This document shows, in pieces, positions 26,501 to 36,802 of a DNA stretch of 64,000 nucleotides. Position 1 is the first letter of the stretch, and every line of letters begins with the position of its first letter. The notes under the pieces are model-generated. The model worked only from the letters and a program-made list of their open reading frames with translations. It had not been told where the DNA came from and ran no database searches. The stretch is from Neopestalotiopsis rosae (lineage: Eukaryota; Ascomycota; Sordariomycetes; Amphisphaeriales; Sporocadaceae), in NCBI GenBank assembly GCA_023078685.1, contig JALGAS010000002.1:2356001-2420000 (forward strand). Reading direction: 5' to 3'. The position numbers and the translations under genes were made by a program.

Positions 26501-27211
26501 CGGCCATTTCCGAATACTTGCCGTATATTTGGGATATAGCAGCGGCCGACAGAGCGTCCTTGACGATCACTTTCAAGAATTTAGTATTGATACAACGGTT
26601 GATCGTTACAAGGGACTAAGTGTGAACTTGGAAATCATCCACATCCTTGCAATCGGGTTTCTTGCCAACTTACTGCCACCAAGACCATGAGCCACGAATA
26701 TTATTTGGCGATTCGTTGTACGACTGACTTTTGAGATATCGGCTATCAGAGCATCAGCGAGCGGACGCTCGAGGTATTCCTTGAAGTTGTTGTTGTTCAA
26801 CATCGGGAGTGAATAGCCCCACTTCTCAGATTAGCAGGGTAGATCGGTGATGATGGTCAGATTCTTTGGCGGAATTCTTCTTACAGTGAGGATCCTCGCG
26901 TGTGGAAACTCTCGGCCGAGTAGATCGCGTGGCCAGCAGACATCATTCTTGGTCCACGAGCGAATGCGGCTTCCGCCGATGCAATGCACAAACACAAAAT
27001 CTATGCCTCTCTCATTGTCGGCCTCTCTGCCTTCCTGGAGAACGAGTATGCCAGTGGCATCTTCGTCAATAGAGCTTCGTGATGTGGTCGCAGAACTGGT
27101 CAATCTGTGCTTCGGCTCATCCCTTGGTTCTGTACGCGAGATTCTCGCAATGTATTGTCTGATTCTCTTCATGGTGGTTGTCGGGTTGTGTCTGAGAATG
27201 GTGGTCTTCAC
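23543..27211 (-). CDS. NLR-like protein: alpha/beta-hydrolase fold, NACHT, degenerate ankyrin repeats
   Basis: Predicted STAND-type signalling NTPase of the fungal NLR group, linked in other fungi to self/non-self recognition and cell death. Six exons give 1111 residues: 26885-27211, 26674-26821, 26244-26569, 26030-26192, 25940-25969 (only 30 bases) and 23543-25884. Residues about 65-320 form a SesB/PGAP1-like hydrolase region (DFVFVHCIGG, CWPRDLL, IGILFLGTPHKS). The nucleophile elbow reads AHGLGG near residue 155 where the family has AHSLGG, so the catalytic serine is replaced by glycine. The NACHT domain has a P-loop GNAGSGKTT at about 386-394 and a Walker B FLDALDEY at about 500-507. The C-terminal 300 residues contain ankyrin-like helices (FVRLLLTCGAS, VTILLDNGANP) but no clean repeat array. 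The start could also be the in-frame ATG at 27172. Domain calls are firm; exon 2's acceptor may be three bases away. Confidence 0.85.
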
Positions 27212-28517
27212 GACAGCTCAAGGACTCAGGAGAAAGACATTTTTTTTTAGAGTTTGGCAAGCTCTCAATTTTTGAAAATCGTACTTTCAACATGTCGGTT
27301 AACTGGTCGAGGGGTTCTGAAGTATGATTTCCTGAATGATTTGGCTGGTCTTGGCACCCCAGAAACAATGGACTCCTGATCTGCTTGCCTAGCAGCCTGG
27401 ATGCTCTCCCTTGCATGACACTACGAAAACCGTTGCGAAGTTGCAAGGAATAGGACGGTCTGCGCCAATGATATCCACTGGAGAATGCCCAAGGAAATGG
27501 TCGCGCGTGAGACCCCTGGTGCTCATGGCTCTGGTCCCCGGCGAGAGCCCCCGAGTGCCATCTCTGACCGTGCCGTACAAGATGGGCCGATGACCGAACA
27601 TCTTGCCAGAAGAGGACAAGCAAACAATGTGACAAGCATCGGCAGCCCGAACGTTGGACTGCTTTGAGTCGCGTTGACCGTCTCCGGGGAAGCGTTCCGC
27701 AGGGTCCCGGGCCACAGTGATGGCGGAGCCCTCGCAAAACCCACCTCAAATCATACGAAGTACGATACGTACTATTGCAAGTTAACCCTGGCAGGACCCT
27801 GGAGCAGCAAACCATCCTTCTCGCACCTGGAGCAAGCAAACGACTGCATTTCAATGTTCGTCGTCCACTTGCCTGCGATTGATCGATTTGCAGACGGATT
27901 CACTGCAGTACTTTTCCAAGGGTCAAGGAAACGAGGGTCGGAAAATAGGCCTAATCAGATCTTCCATGCAGCCCCGGCACATCTGCCGTATGTACGGGGG
28001 CGCGAAGCTCTGGGCCCGGCGGCCTCGGTTTAGAAAACCGCCAAGGGACAGAGCATCCATCGGGCCGCGTCGTTCTCTCACATGACTCTTGGTAGCTGTC
28101 GTCTGAGATAAATGACCGAAACCTGCAGATTGAGCTGGTTTGTTTGTTGCTATCACCAAGAATCTGCGAGTTGGGCACACCGCAGTTGCGTGGTTTCCGT
28201 CACCAACCGCCTACCAAGACCCAATTTTTAGCTTTTCTCTTGGGGTGCAGTGCAGACCCGCATCGCAACTTCCCCAACTCAATCGCGTCACGAAAAATCA
28301 GCTGATTGAAGCAAGCAATTGATGCATTCTCTCCACGCATGCACATGTCTTGCATTGCAATGAAAACACATCGTCAAGGTGCGTAGTCATATTCCTGGCC
28401 CGATCGGCCAAATCCCGGACGCGGGATGAGGAAGGCGGCCCGACCCTGACTGGCTGTGTGTAATTATGCCTGAGCTGTGCCAAATAAGACTGAATAAGTC
28501 GGAGCTAGGGTTGGCTA
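27212..28517. other. Intergenic upstream of the NACHT gene
   Basis: Holds the promoter side of the NACHT gene. Minus-strand frames at 27389-27715 and 27117-27854 are open but overlap each other and the gene's 5' end, and I recognise nothing in either. Composition is normal here and turns AT-rich only inside the element that starts at 28518. Confidence 0.35.
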
Positions 28518-28555
28518 TGGAGCTCAATAGGCGTTTTTGTTGAAAAACGAAATTT
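28518..28555 (+). repeat. Left terminal inverted repeat
   Basis: 38-bp left end of the TA-flanked element. It begins TGGAGCTCAATAGGCG and pairs with the reverse complement of the right end, which begins CGGAGCGCTATAGGCG. Confidence 0.85.
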
Positions 28556-28830
28556 GCGGGGTTTTACACTATTATTTTCACACCAGCGTATTTAGGTTAG
28601 GATTATATATCCATAATTATGCTATATTTTTATATTTTTTATATACCTTTTTTTAGCCTTTTAAAAATACGCTTATTTCCGCGTAGCTGCGTATAAGCAT
28701 ATTTATGCAAATTCTTTTCTAAATTATTATAGCAAATAATATTTATAATAAAGCGTCGGTGCGCTATTACTTACGCTTACCGCCTATAGCACGTATAATT
28801 ATTATAATAAATAATATAAATGCAATGCAA

Positions 28831-29295
28831 TAGGTATAAATGCAATAGGTGCAAATGCAGTAGGTGCAAATGCAATAGGTATAAGTGTAGTGGGTGCATT
28901 ACGATGGGTGCAAGTGCAGTGGGTGCACTATAGTGGGTGCAAGTATAGTGGGTGCAAGTGTAATAGGTGCAAGTGCAGTGGGTGCACTGCGATAGGTGCA
29001 AGTGCAGTGGGTGCACTATAGTGGGTGCAAGTATAGTGGGTGCAAGTGTAATAGGTGCAAGTGCAGTGGGTGCACTGCGATAGGTGCAAGTGCAGTGGGT
29101 GCAAGTGCAGTAGGTGCAAGTGCAGTGGGTGCATTGCGATAGGTGCAAGTGTAGTGGGTGCAAGTGCAGTAGGTGCAAATGCAGTGGGTGCATTGCGATA
29201 GGTGTAAGTGCAGTGGGTGCACTATAGTGGGTGCAAGTGCAGTGGGTGCATTGCGATGGGTGCAAGTGCAATGGGTGCATTGCGATAGGTGCAAG
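28831..29295. repeat. Minisatellite, 14-15 bp units with an 88-bp higher-order repeat
   Basis: About 30 head-to-tail units of the type GGGTGCAAGTGCAGT (15 bp), mixed with 14-bp variants such as GGGTGCACTATAGT and GGGTGCATTGCGAT. The block starting at 28921 is repeated exactly with an 88-bp period from 29009, so a six-unit group has itself been duplicated. The array leaves frames open on both strands (Cys/His/Thr/Leu repeats on the minus strand), which I treat as a by-product of the repeat, not as a gene. Confidence 0.9.
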
Positions 29296-29458
29296 TTATT
29301 GCCTTTTCTGCCTATACTCACCGCCTATAGCACGTATAATTACGCGTATTGCCTTTTAAGCGTATTAGGCCTGCGAATACCTATTAATTTATGCATTAAC
29401 CTATATTATTTATATAACGCATTAATGCTATAGGGTAAGCGTAAAAAATCTAATCCCT

Positions 29459-29496
29459 AAATTTCGTTTTTCAACCAAAACGCCTATAGCGCTCCG
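29459..29496 (-). repeat. Right terminal inverted repeat
   Basis: 38-bp right end of the TA-flanked element, inverted relative to the left end at 28518-28555. Confidence 0.85.
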
Positions 29497-29498
29497 TA

Positions 29499-30237
29499 GT
29501 TGGCGGGCCAGATGAGCTCTGGGCGCTCACTTTGATCATGCTCGGCACATGTGCAATCTTGGCCTGCAACAATCGAGATTGAACTTCTACCGGAAAGCGG
29601 AGCACAAAATCGGAACTCGCTCTCCGTTACCGCTCCAATCATTGATCGTGCAGACCAGGACACATCGGACCCGAAGCCAAAGGGGTTGTTTTTACAATTA
29701 GAAGAAAATGACCACACGAGGAGCAGTCTTGGCACAAAAAATGACAGTCCAGCAAGAATGCGGTCGACTCAGCCTCTTTTGCTTGGCCGGAAGTTTAGAG
29801 AGGTGTGGCGTGGTGATGTGTTCGCTAACATGGAACTGCAATTGGATTGAACACAATGATGCTTCTGGATTGCGAGACGCTGCCGTCTACAAATCACAAG
29901 GCCCAGATCAATGTCGTTGCAGTATGAAGCGGGGTGACGGCGCCTGCGGTCTCCTGCGCAAGCGAAAGCATAGCCTCACCAAAGCCTCAGACAAGGGTGT
30001 TTGTTGCAAGGCAATTTTGCCATCACAAACCAGTTCAACTAGGCATCCAGATTCAATATCAAGTCCTGGACAGTAGTTCCCTGGGTGAATCAGAAGAAAT
30101 GACAATTGGTATCCTCTCTTACCATTCGCAAGAGGACGACTCTTTCTCGCGGCCAGCAACAGCACTATGACATACAAGTTTGCCCCGCAAAACGCGCTGC
30201 TGCGATAATTGGTGGCGTTGCAAGATTGAGAGTAGAT
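29499..30237. other. Intergenic upstream of the HET-ankyrin gene
   Basis: Promoter side of the HET-ankyrin gene. An open plus-strand frame at 29708-30076 has several cysteines but no start context, signal peptide or recognised motif, so it is not called as a gene. Confidence 0.4.
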
Positions 30238-33200
30238 ATGGAAATTTATCAGTACGAGCCAATCATCCAAGATGAGCATGGCTTTCGCATTGTGCGACTT
30301 CTCCCGGGCGCGGGGCGTTACATCCATGTAGAGATCATCCACGCATCATTCGACGAAAGCGATCTGATGGAGTACGATGCAGTCTCCTACGTTTGGGGTT
30401 CTCCAGAACTAACCAGCTCCATCATTGTCGGAGGAAAGAAGCTGCGTGTCACACAAAATTTGGAGCTTGTTCTTCGAGATCTTCGCCTTCCGGAACAAGA
30501 GCGTTATCTTTGGATCGATGGCATTTGCATCGATCAGGAGAAAGACAAGGAGAGAAACCACCAGGTTCGTCAGATGGGAACGATCTACCAGCGTGCAGAA
30601 CTTGTCTTGTTCCATCTTGGTCGCTCGAATGACCTGACACCGGTGGTACAAGAAATCTTTCAGATATACCAAAAACAACACAAGCTTCGACCAGAAATGA
30701 CCTTCGAATCAGTCTGGTTCTTCGTTGAACCGCTACTTACTTTGCGAAACCGCGACTTTGAGGCAGAAATTCGCGTAGCCTTGCGAACAATTCTTGCAGC
30801 ACCATGGTTTCGAAGAATATGGATCATACAGGAAGTCGCCAACGCCCGTAGAGCTTTGCTTCATTGGGGATCTGCATCTTTGCCTGTCGCTCTTTTCGTC
30901 CAACTCGTGCGGTACCTCGGCATTGAAATAGATCACCGACAGTCAGCAATCTTGGAGATGATGCCACGGAGGCGGCGTTCAAAATCACAGTGGAGTTCGC
31001 AACAAGACCTTTATAATTTGCTGAAAAAATTCAGAGGATCAGAAGCCTCTCATCCTCATGACAAAATCTTTGCCTTCATGGGAATGTGCGCTGATGGGAA
31101 AGGTCACGGGACACTCATCGCGGACTACTCCAAAGGCCTCGATCTTGTCACCCGTGAAGCCATTGCATATATGGGGTTCTGCGATGCTGACGATATTGAC
31201 GTTGGCTTTCGGTCCACGTCCCAGTTTTTCGACAACGTTGAATACCTACTCGAACACCTTTTGATACATCTGGCAGAAAACGAAAGGCTGGTCAGTCTCA
31301 AGTCGTTACTCTTAAATCGCGGAGATCAACTCATTCTCACAGGTAGTATTCTTCTCCCATAATCCAACATTATAACATGGAATGATGAGCTGTGAGCGCA
31401 TTATTGGTCAATGACTCTGATCAGATAGTTGTACAGACAAGATCTTGGACAAAGTGATCGCACGCGACAATCCCGAAGTGATTCGACTTCTGCTTCAATA
31501 TTCTAAAAAGAGCTTATCATTTATAACACCTCGGCTTGAGGCTTCTGTAGCCCCGGCCCGTGAGTTCACACCATTGTGGAAAGCTATCCTTCGTCGCGAT
31601 ATGGACCTCATTAAACATCTGCTTGTCGATGGAGCCGATGCAAATGCGATAGCCCTAACGGGATTGTCGCCGATAGGATGGGCCGCCATGGAGGGCGAGG
31701 CGGATCTCGTCAAGATCCTGCTCAACTTCCATGCCGATGTGGAAGCTGGATTCTATACGCCCCTGTTTTTGGCTGCAAAACACGGGAAATTGAAGATCGT
31801 GAAACTTTTGCTGGATCATGGTGCGGACATCGATTCTTGTGATGACCGCGGCCGGACCCCCCTCTCAATTGCAGCAAGCGCCGGCAACGAAGCGATATTG
31901 TCGGGTGGTCTCTCCAAGGTTGGGATTCAGGAAATTGACGACCTCATCGACCAGAGAAATCAACGTCTATCACCAGCCGAATTGATTCAGGAAAAATTCG
32001 AGACATCACTGAGAGAAATGTACTGGGCCAACCATCGACTTAGCCTTGAACCGACAACTTGGCGTCTGACTGTTTCCTCCAAGAAAGGCGCGGACCCCCA
32101 TCGAGGCGATGAGCCTTGCTCACAACTTGATATTGAGTCCTCTGATCATTCTCGAGCATATCCAGAGATCGTCGACTTGCTACTTAATCTGAGGGCTGAC
32201 GTACATGCCGACGATATGTTTGGCCTGACCCCCTTGTGGTGGGCGGTCAATTGGGGACACCTACCAGTTGTTAGAAGGCTTCTGCAAATTCAAGCATTTA
32301 CCGAGAGTGGGGGAGCTCTCAAGATAACCCCATTATCGTGGGCAATTTGGAATGGTCATCGAGACGTTGTGCAGATCTTGCTTGATAATCGAGCCAGTGT
32401 CAACACCATGGATTTTGGAGTTCCAAGTCTATTCAGAAGGTCTCCTTTGTTCTGGGCCATTTGCAATGGGAGCGAGTCCCAACTACTGGAGCTACTTGGC
32501 CGTGGTATGCAAGTACCTGGTGACACAGCTATTGGGTTCGCGATATCGGAGGATCATTTTGCGATCGTGCAACTTTTACTCAACCAAAATCCAGTCTTAG
32601 CGACTCAAGGCACGAGACCTGCACTTTTTCAGGCAATACTAGCCAGTAAAGAGAGCATAGTTGACGCAATGCTGGAACATGGATTCGATACCGAAGTCCT
32701 CTATGACGATTGGACTCCGTTGACGTTGGCAGTCGAAAAGGGCTGTTTCGCTGTAGTGCATCGACTGCTGGACCAAGTCAAGCCCAATGTTATGGACGGC
32801 AAAGGTCGAACTGCTCTCATAGTTGCAGCGTCTCGTGGCTTTGCAGACATTGCCAAACTCTTGATCGAAAAAGGTGCTGATGTGCATACAAAAAATAATG
32901 GTTGGTCTGCTCTGGAACGAGTGGCATTCGATGGCCGTGATAAGATGGTAAATTTGCTTCTGAAGCATGGTGCTGATATTGAGGCGGATAACGAAATTGG
33001 GACGCCATTGATTTTAGCCTCGGCCAGGGGACATTTGGCAATTGTGAGGCTTTTGCTTGAGCATAATGCCAATGTCCATGCGCGAAACGGTAATGGTGAG
33101 ACTGCCTTGATGGTAGCAGCGAAATACAATGATGGTTGGGGCCTGGATAGAAGGGTGGCAATTGCAAGCTTATTGTTGAAACATGGTGCCAACATTGAGG

Positions 33201-33436
33201 CGCAATGTCTGTTTGGACTGACGCCAATAATTTGGGCTTCTCGCGTCGGAAACACAGAACTTGTGAAATTGTTGCTATTAGAGAATGCTAATGCTGACAC
33301 AAGGGACTTTGAGGGACGTTCAGCTTTGGACTGGTCTGTGGTCCGAGACCATCGGGAGGTTGAGCAAATGTTGTCGGAGAAGCGTGGAGAACGTGTACTT
33401 GAGATGCCTGACCATGTACGTGAGATGTCTAATTGA
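30238..33436 (+). CDS. HET-domain protein with C-terminal ankyrin repeats
   Basis: Predicted heterokaryon-incompatibility-type protein. HET domains trigger cell death in several fungal incompatibility systems; the target here is unknown. Two exons, 30238-31342 and 31437-33436, give 1034 residues; an alternative acceptor 12 bases upstream keeps frame. The HET signatures are intact: YDAVSYVWGSPE at about 46-57, LWIDGICIDQ at 91-100 followed by NHQVRQMGTIYQRAELV, and WFRRIWIIQEVA near 190-200. From about residue 375 on I count 16-17 ankyrin repeats (for example TPLFLAAKHGKLKIVKLLLDHGADI). The array is interrupted after the fourth repeat by about 85 non-repeat residues. The start at 30238 is chosen because the EYEPI-like opening is typical of HET proteins; an upstream in-frame start is not supported. 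It faces the NACHT gene across the inverted-repeat element, in divergent orientation. Confidence 0.9.
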
Positions 33437-34289
33437 AGTTTGTCCAATTAACATTGCAAGATTCTGGGGAGGTTCCGGGAAGAAGCGGGCTTGTTGTGTG
33501 CATATGTATAATACTGTATCTCACGAAACGTGTATCCACACTGGACTTTTGACAATTATAGCGCAAATATTATTTCCAAAAGTGTTAGAGAACATGCGTT
33601 TGAACGTCATTGTACGTAACGGTAGAATTCAATCGGAGAAGGACGCACTTCAATGGCCGTGTAGTTTTGACATGTGTCGCAGACGGAGTGCATGGCTGAA
33701 ATGACAGGCGCAATCCAGCTCAAATATATGGAAAATACTCAATTCTATGTGGGTATAGTGTCTTTTCTGACAACTGAATACACTCCCCACCAGTCAAATC
33801 CCTTTTGGTGTATTAGGAAATGAGTAAAAGAGAACTTACCTGTGACCCGATTTATTTATTTTTATTGTGGTTGTTGCTTTCTATATGGAACACAATGGGT
33901 TTCGCATAGCAACTGGCGAAATCGCATCATGGTCATGTTAGGTACAACTGCACATTCTGTCGTGGTTACAGTACTAGTCACTCACTAGGAATAACTCTGC
34001 TTAGCTTTGAGAAGCGAGATCCAGCCAGTATTCTGTTGGACTTGACATGATTTGATACTCCCTGGTCCCGCGAAGGATCATACCTATCTATTAATATACT
34101 AGCGTGATCCTTGCCGCCAGGGAGACGCAGGGCTCGTCTGTACTTACGTCTCAAAACCTCTCCTCTCGCGAGAAATTTTGTTCCTTTGTCATAACTTGCC
34201 ATGGTGCAGCGACTCAAAGCAGCCGCAATTATGCACTCCCGATAACATGTGGCTCTGCGAATTCCAAGTGCTTCGATCTGCTGTACAGA
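33437..34289. other. Intergenic; nothing recognised
   Basis: 3' flank of the HET-ankyrin gene and 5' flank of the membrane protein gene. A plus-strand frame runs into the membrane protein's first exon from 34104 but has no ATG at its beginning and no membrane-protein character. Confidence 0.4.
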
Positions 34290-36472
34290 ATGCCGTCCGA
34301 CTTCAATTGGACACGATGCTATGATGGCGATCTTGGGATGATTCCTAATGGGGATGTGTCTGGTCCTGGTGTAAGTTTTGCTCATTCCAGAGCTTTTTTC
34401 GACTATAGACTGATATTTATTAGGTTATTGGAAGCTTTTTTGGTACAGGATGGCTGGTCACAATCTTGGTGATTGGGTACTATCTCGTAGGCTTTGACCC
34501 AAACACCCAATTCAGGAATGTGAATGATCCTGGAGAGCCGATGGTCAATATTGACTCGAAGATTTCATCGAATGGACCGGAAAACCCGTCTCTGTGTCCC
34601 AATCCTATAGATGAGATAATTCTGGCCTTGCTCCATCGCTTCTTCAGTCCAGTCCGACGACTAGGGCGAATCTTCATTCCTTCGGGCTTCTTTGGCTCGA
34701 GGCGTAGTGTTCTAACATCTCTGGAAAAGGTAAGTATGCTCTCGTGCTACTCCTATATCGTCTCTGACCAGACCTAGTGCATCTTCGCCATGTGCGATGC
34801 ACAGATCATTACAGGGCTTGGAATCATGACAAGTGGCTACGTTTTGCTCTTGCAGGGCTCATTATCTGCTTACCACTGGCAAATCATCATTTACTTGGCT
34901 TGGTTCTCGAACCTGACGCATCAAGCGGCCTTGTTATTTCTTCGCGGATATCTTCGCAAGCACCCACGCGAGCGGCTGTGGAGGTTCTGCCTCATGACGA
35001 TGCTCGTCGTCATGATGGTAGTCGCACTGGTGCCGACGGTCTTTTTCAATTGGAACGAGCCTCAATGCTTCACAACGGTTCATCACTACTATTGGGACGA
35101 CGCGCAAAGTTGTCAGAATTGCTCGTCAGCAGCCTATCCTGCCGCGCCTGCGCGCTGCTTCTACGATCACGCAATCACTATGAATCTTCAGGACAACCCT
35201 CCATTGTGTCAAAAGTACTCAGACGAATCGGAAGATACCGTCACCGTGGGCCTAGCTAGAAGCTCGGCTCTACAGTCTGCTATTGTTTCCATTGTGGTTC
35301 TCGTACTGAGTTATACCCTGAGAGCCATTAGATTGTTTGAAGTTCTATCTTCCATTCTCCAGCATCAAGTTCGATCATCTCTCGCACGAGTCTGTCGCAA
35401 CGGTGTCGCCGTTGTGATTAGCTGGGAGCTTCCCTGCCGGCTGTTGGGCGGCACTTTGTGGTCCCTCATGGTATTGCGACCAGTGGTTGCCTTCTACATC
35501 TTTGGGCGGCTGCTCATAGACTTTCTTTTTTCAACATTCGCCGATGTTTGTACAAATCCTCTAATCTGACCACCGTCTCCTTCTGATAATTGTGGACTAA
35601 TTTTTGTGGCACAGATCTGCTGGCTAGTGATCTCAGCTTCGATTGGCACCATACGACTCCTTAGGTCAATTGGGCTGGACGATGAAGGCGAAAAAGTTTG
35701 GACATTTGGACAGGTCATGTCGATATTTCTCCTCCTGGGTCCTATTCTAATGCTGGCCATGGGTCTTGTGCATCCTGCGTCAAGCAGCGTTGAATACGAG
35801 CAACGCGATCGTCTTATGCACGAGTCAGGGTCCACACATGCATCAGGAGACGATCATGTCCGCGGGATTGAGATGGAAAATGTCCCTTTCATGACGAGAG
35901 CCCCTGAGCGCGAGACTACGATGCCGGCTCACTTTTATACCACGGATCACCTGAAATTCACCGACGAAATCAACCGACTCTTTACGCGGGACTATTACAA
36001 CGAGCACGTATGAATAGTGCCAGCGGTTTTCGCCATGATCATCGTCCCCACTCAGATCCTGTCGCTGCTGGCGATTGGCCTGACTCGAAACCATTCCCTG
36101 GCAAATGTGTTACTCAGTCTCGTCATACCGGTCCTAACATGTCCTGGTCTAATTCATATGATGGTCACTTTTGGGTTACTGCTGGAAGGCAGGAGATATG
36201 AATTTGAGATGACATTCCTGGGCCTATTGCTAGCCTATGCGTGCGCAATAACTCCGTTATTGGGCCCGGCCGGTGCATTCGGGGATGCTAACGAAAACTC
36301 GTTATTCGCCCAGCCACTATTAGGTGCAATCTTCGCTGTGTCATATGGACCTATCATTCTCTACTTGGTATTTTGCCCAATAGGGCTGTGGATCTGGAGG
36401 TGCATCTCTCACATGACCAATCCATGGCATCGGGAGGGTGAAGTAAGCTTAATCCGCCACGCAGCAATCTAG
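34290..36472 (+). pseudogene. Polytopic membrane protein, frame interrupted by an in-frame TGA
   Basis: Member of an uncharacterised fungal multi-pass membrane protein family with the recognisable phrases FAMCDAQIITGLGIM, YHWQIIIYLAWFSNLTH and LRGYLRKHPRERLWRFCLM. Exons are 34290-34370, 34424-34729, 34778-35545 and 35615 onward. The fourth exon reads up to a TGA at 36011-36013 (517 residues), but the same frame stays open past it to 36472 and encodes three to four more hydrophobic segments (VPAVFAMIIVPTQILSLLA and following). The split parts fit one protein of about 670 residues. Three explanations are open: a nonsense mutation (for example TGG to TGA), removal of the stop by a 48-base intron with a GTATGA donor at 36008 and an AG at 36054-36055, or stop-codon readthrough. 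The intron has no clear branch site. I label it a pseudogene only provisionally; a 517-residue truncated protein may be made. Confidence 0.6.
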
Positions 36473-36802
36473 GGACATCTAAGAAAGAACGAGTTGATAT
36501 TGACATTGCGATTCGACAATGACTGTTCATGTGAAGAGTTTACAGAAGTCGGCGACGATTGCAAGACCCAGATCACATGTACTCGCATAGCAATGAATAC
36601 TTGGTTTTTCGAGTCGCCGTCACCACGAATGGTTGATTCGGCTTAATTATGATTTTATAATGCCAAAAAGGCTACTATTTCATTACCAAAACAAGAGGCT
36701 GTGGGTATAGCCGGTGTGAATCGAAACGCTTTTGATTCTAACGCCGTATTTTTGTGCTCCAGGGAAAAGAATGCATCGCTGTGATAAACACACGCTAAAC
36801 GC
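36473..36802. other. Short intergenic between convergent genes
   Basis: 3' flanks of the membrane protein gene and of the CFEM receptor gene. Nothing else is seen. Confidence 0.4.

Larger units (their letters stand above)
28518..29496. mobile_element. Non-autonomous TIR element (MITE-like), TA-flanked
   Basis: A 979-bp element is bounded by 38-bp terminal inverted repeats at 28518-28555 and 29459-29496 that match at 34 of 38 positions. The inner 24 or so bases, GCGTTTTKGTTGAAAAACG and onwards, are nearly identical. Each end is directly flanked by the dinucleotide TA (28516-28517 and 29497-29498), the target duplication of Tc1/mariner-type transposons. No transposase frame is present, so it would depend on a transposase elsewhere. 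The interior is AT-rich apart from a minisatellite block at about 28831-29295. A 23-bp direct repeat, ACCGCCTATAGCACGTATAA plus three bases, flanks that block at 28779-28801 and 29320-29342. I do not recognise the family by name. Confidence 0.85.

Noticed and set aside
27117..27854. A 245-codon minus-strand frame overlapping the 5' end of the NACHT gene
   Set aside because: The composition is not protein-like, it overlaps the first exon of a well-supported gene in another frame, and nothing in it is recognised.
28777..29321. Minus-strand frames with Cys-Thr-His-Leu repeats
   Set aside because: They follow from the 14-15-bp minisatellite, which has no stops in several frames. There is no start context or conserved domain.
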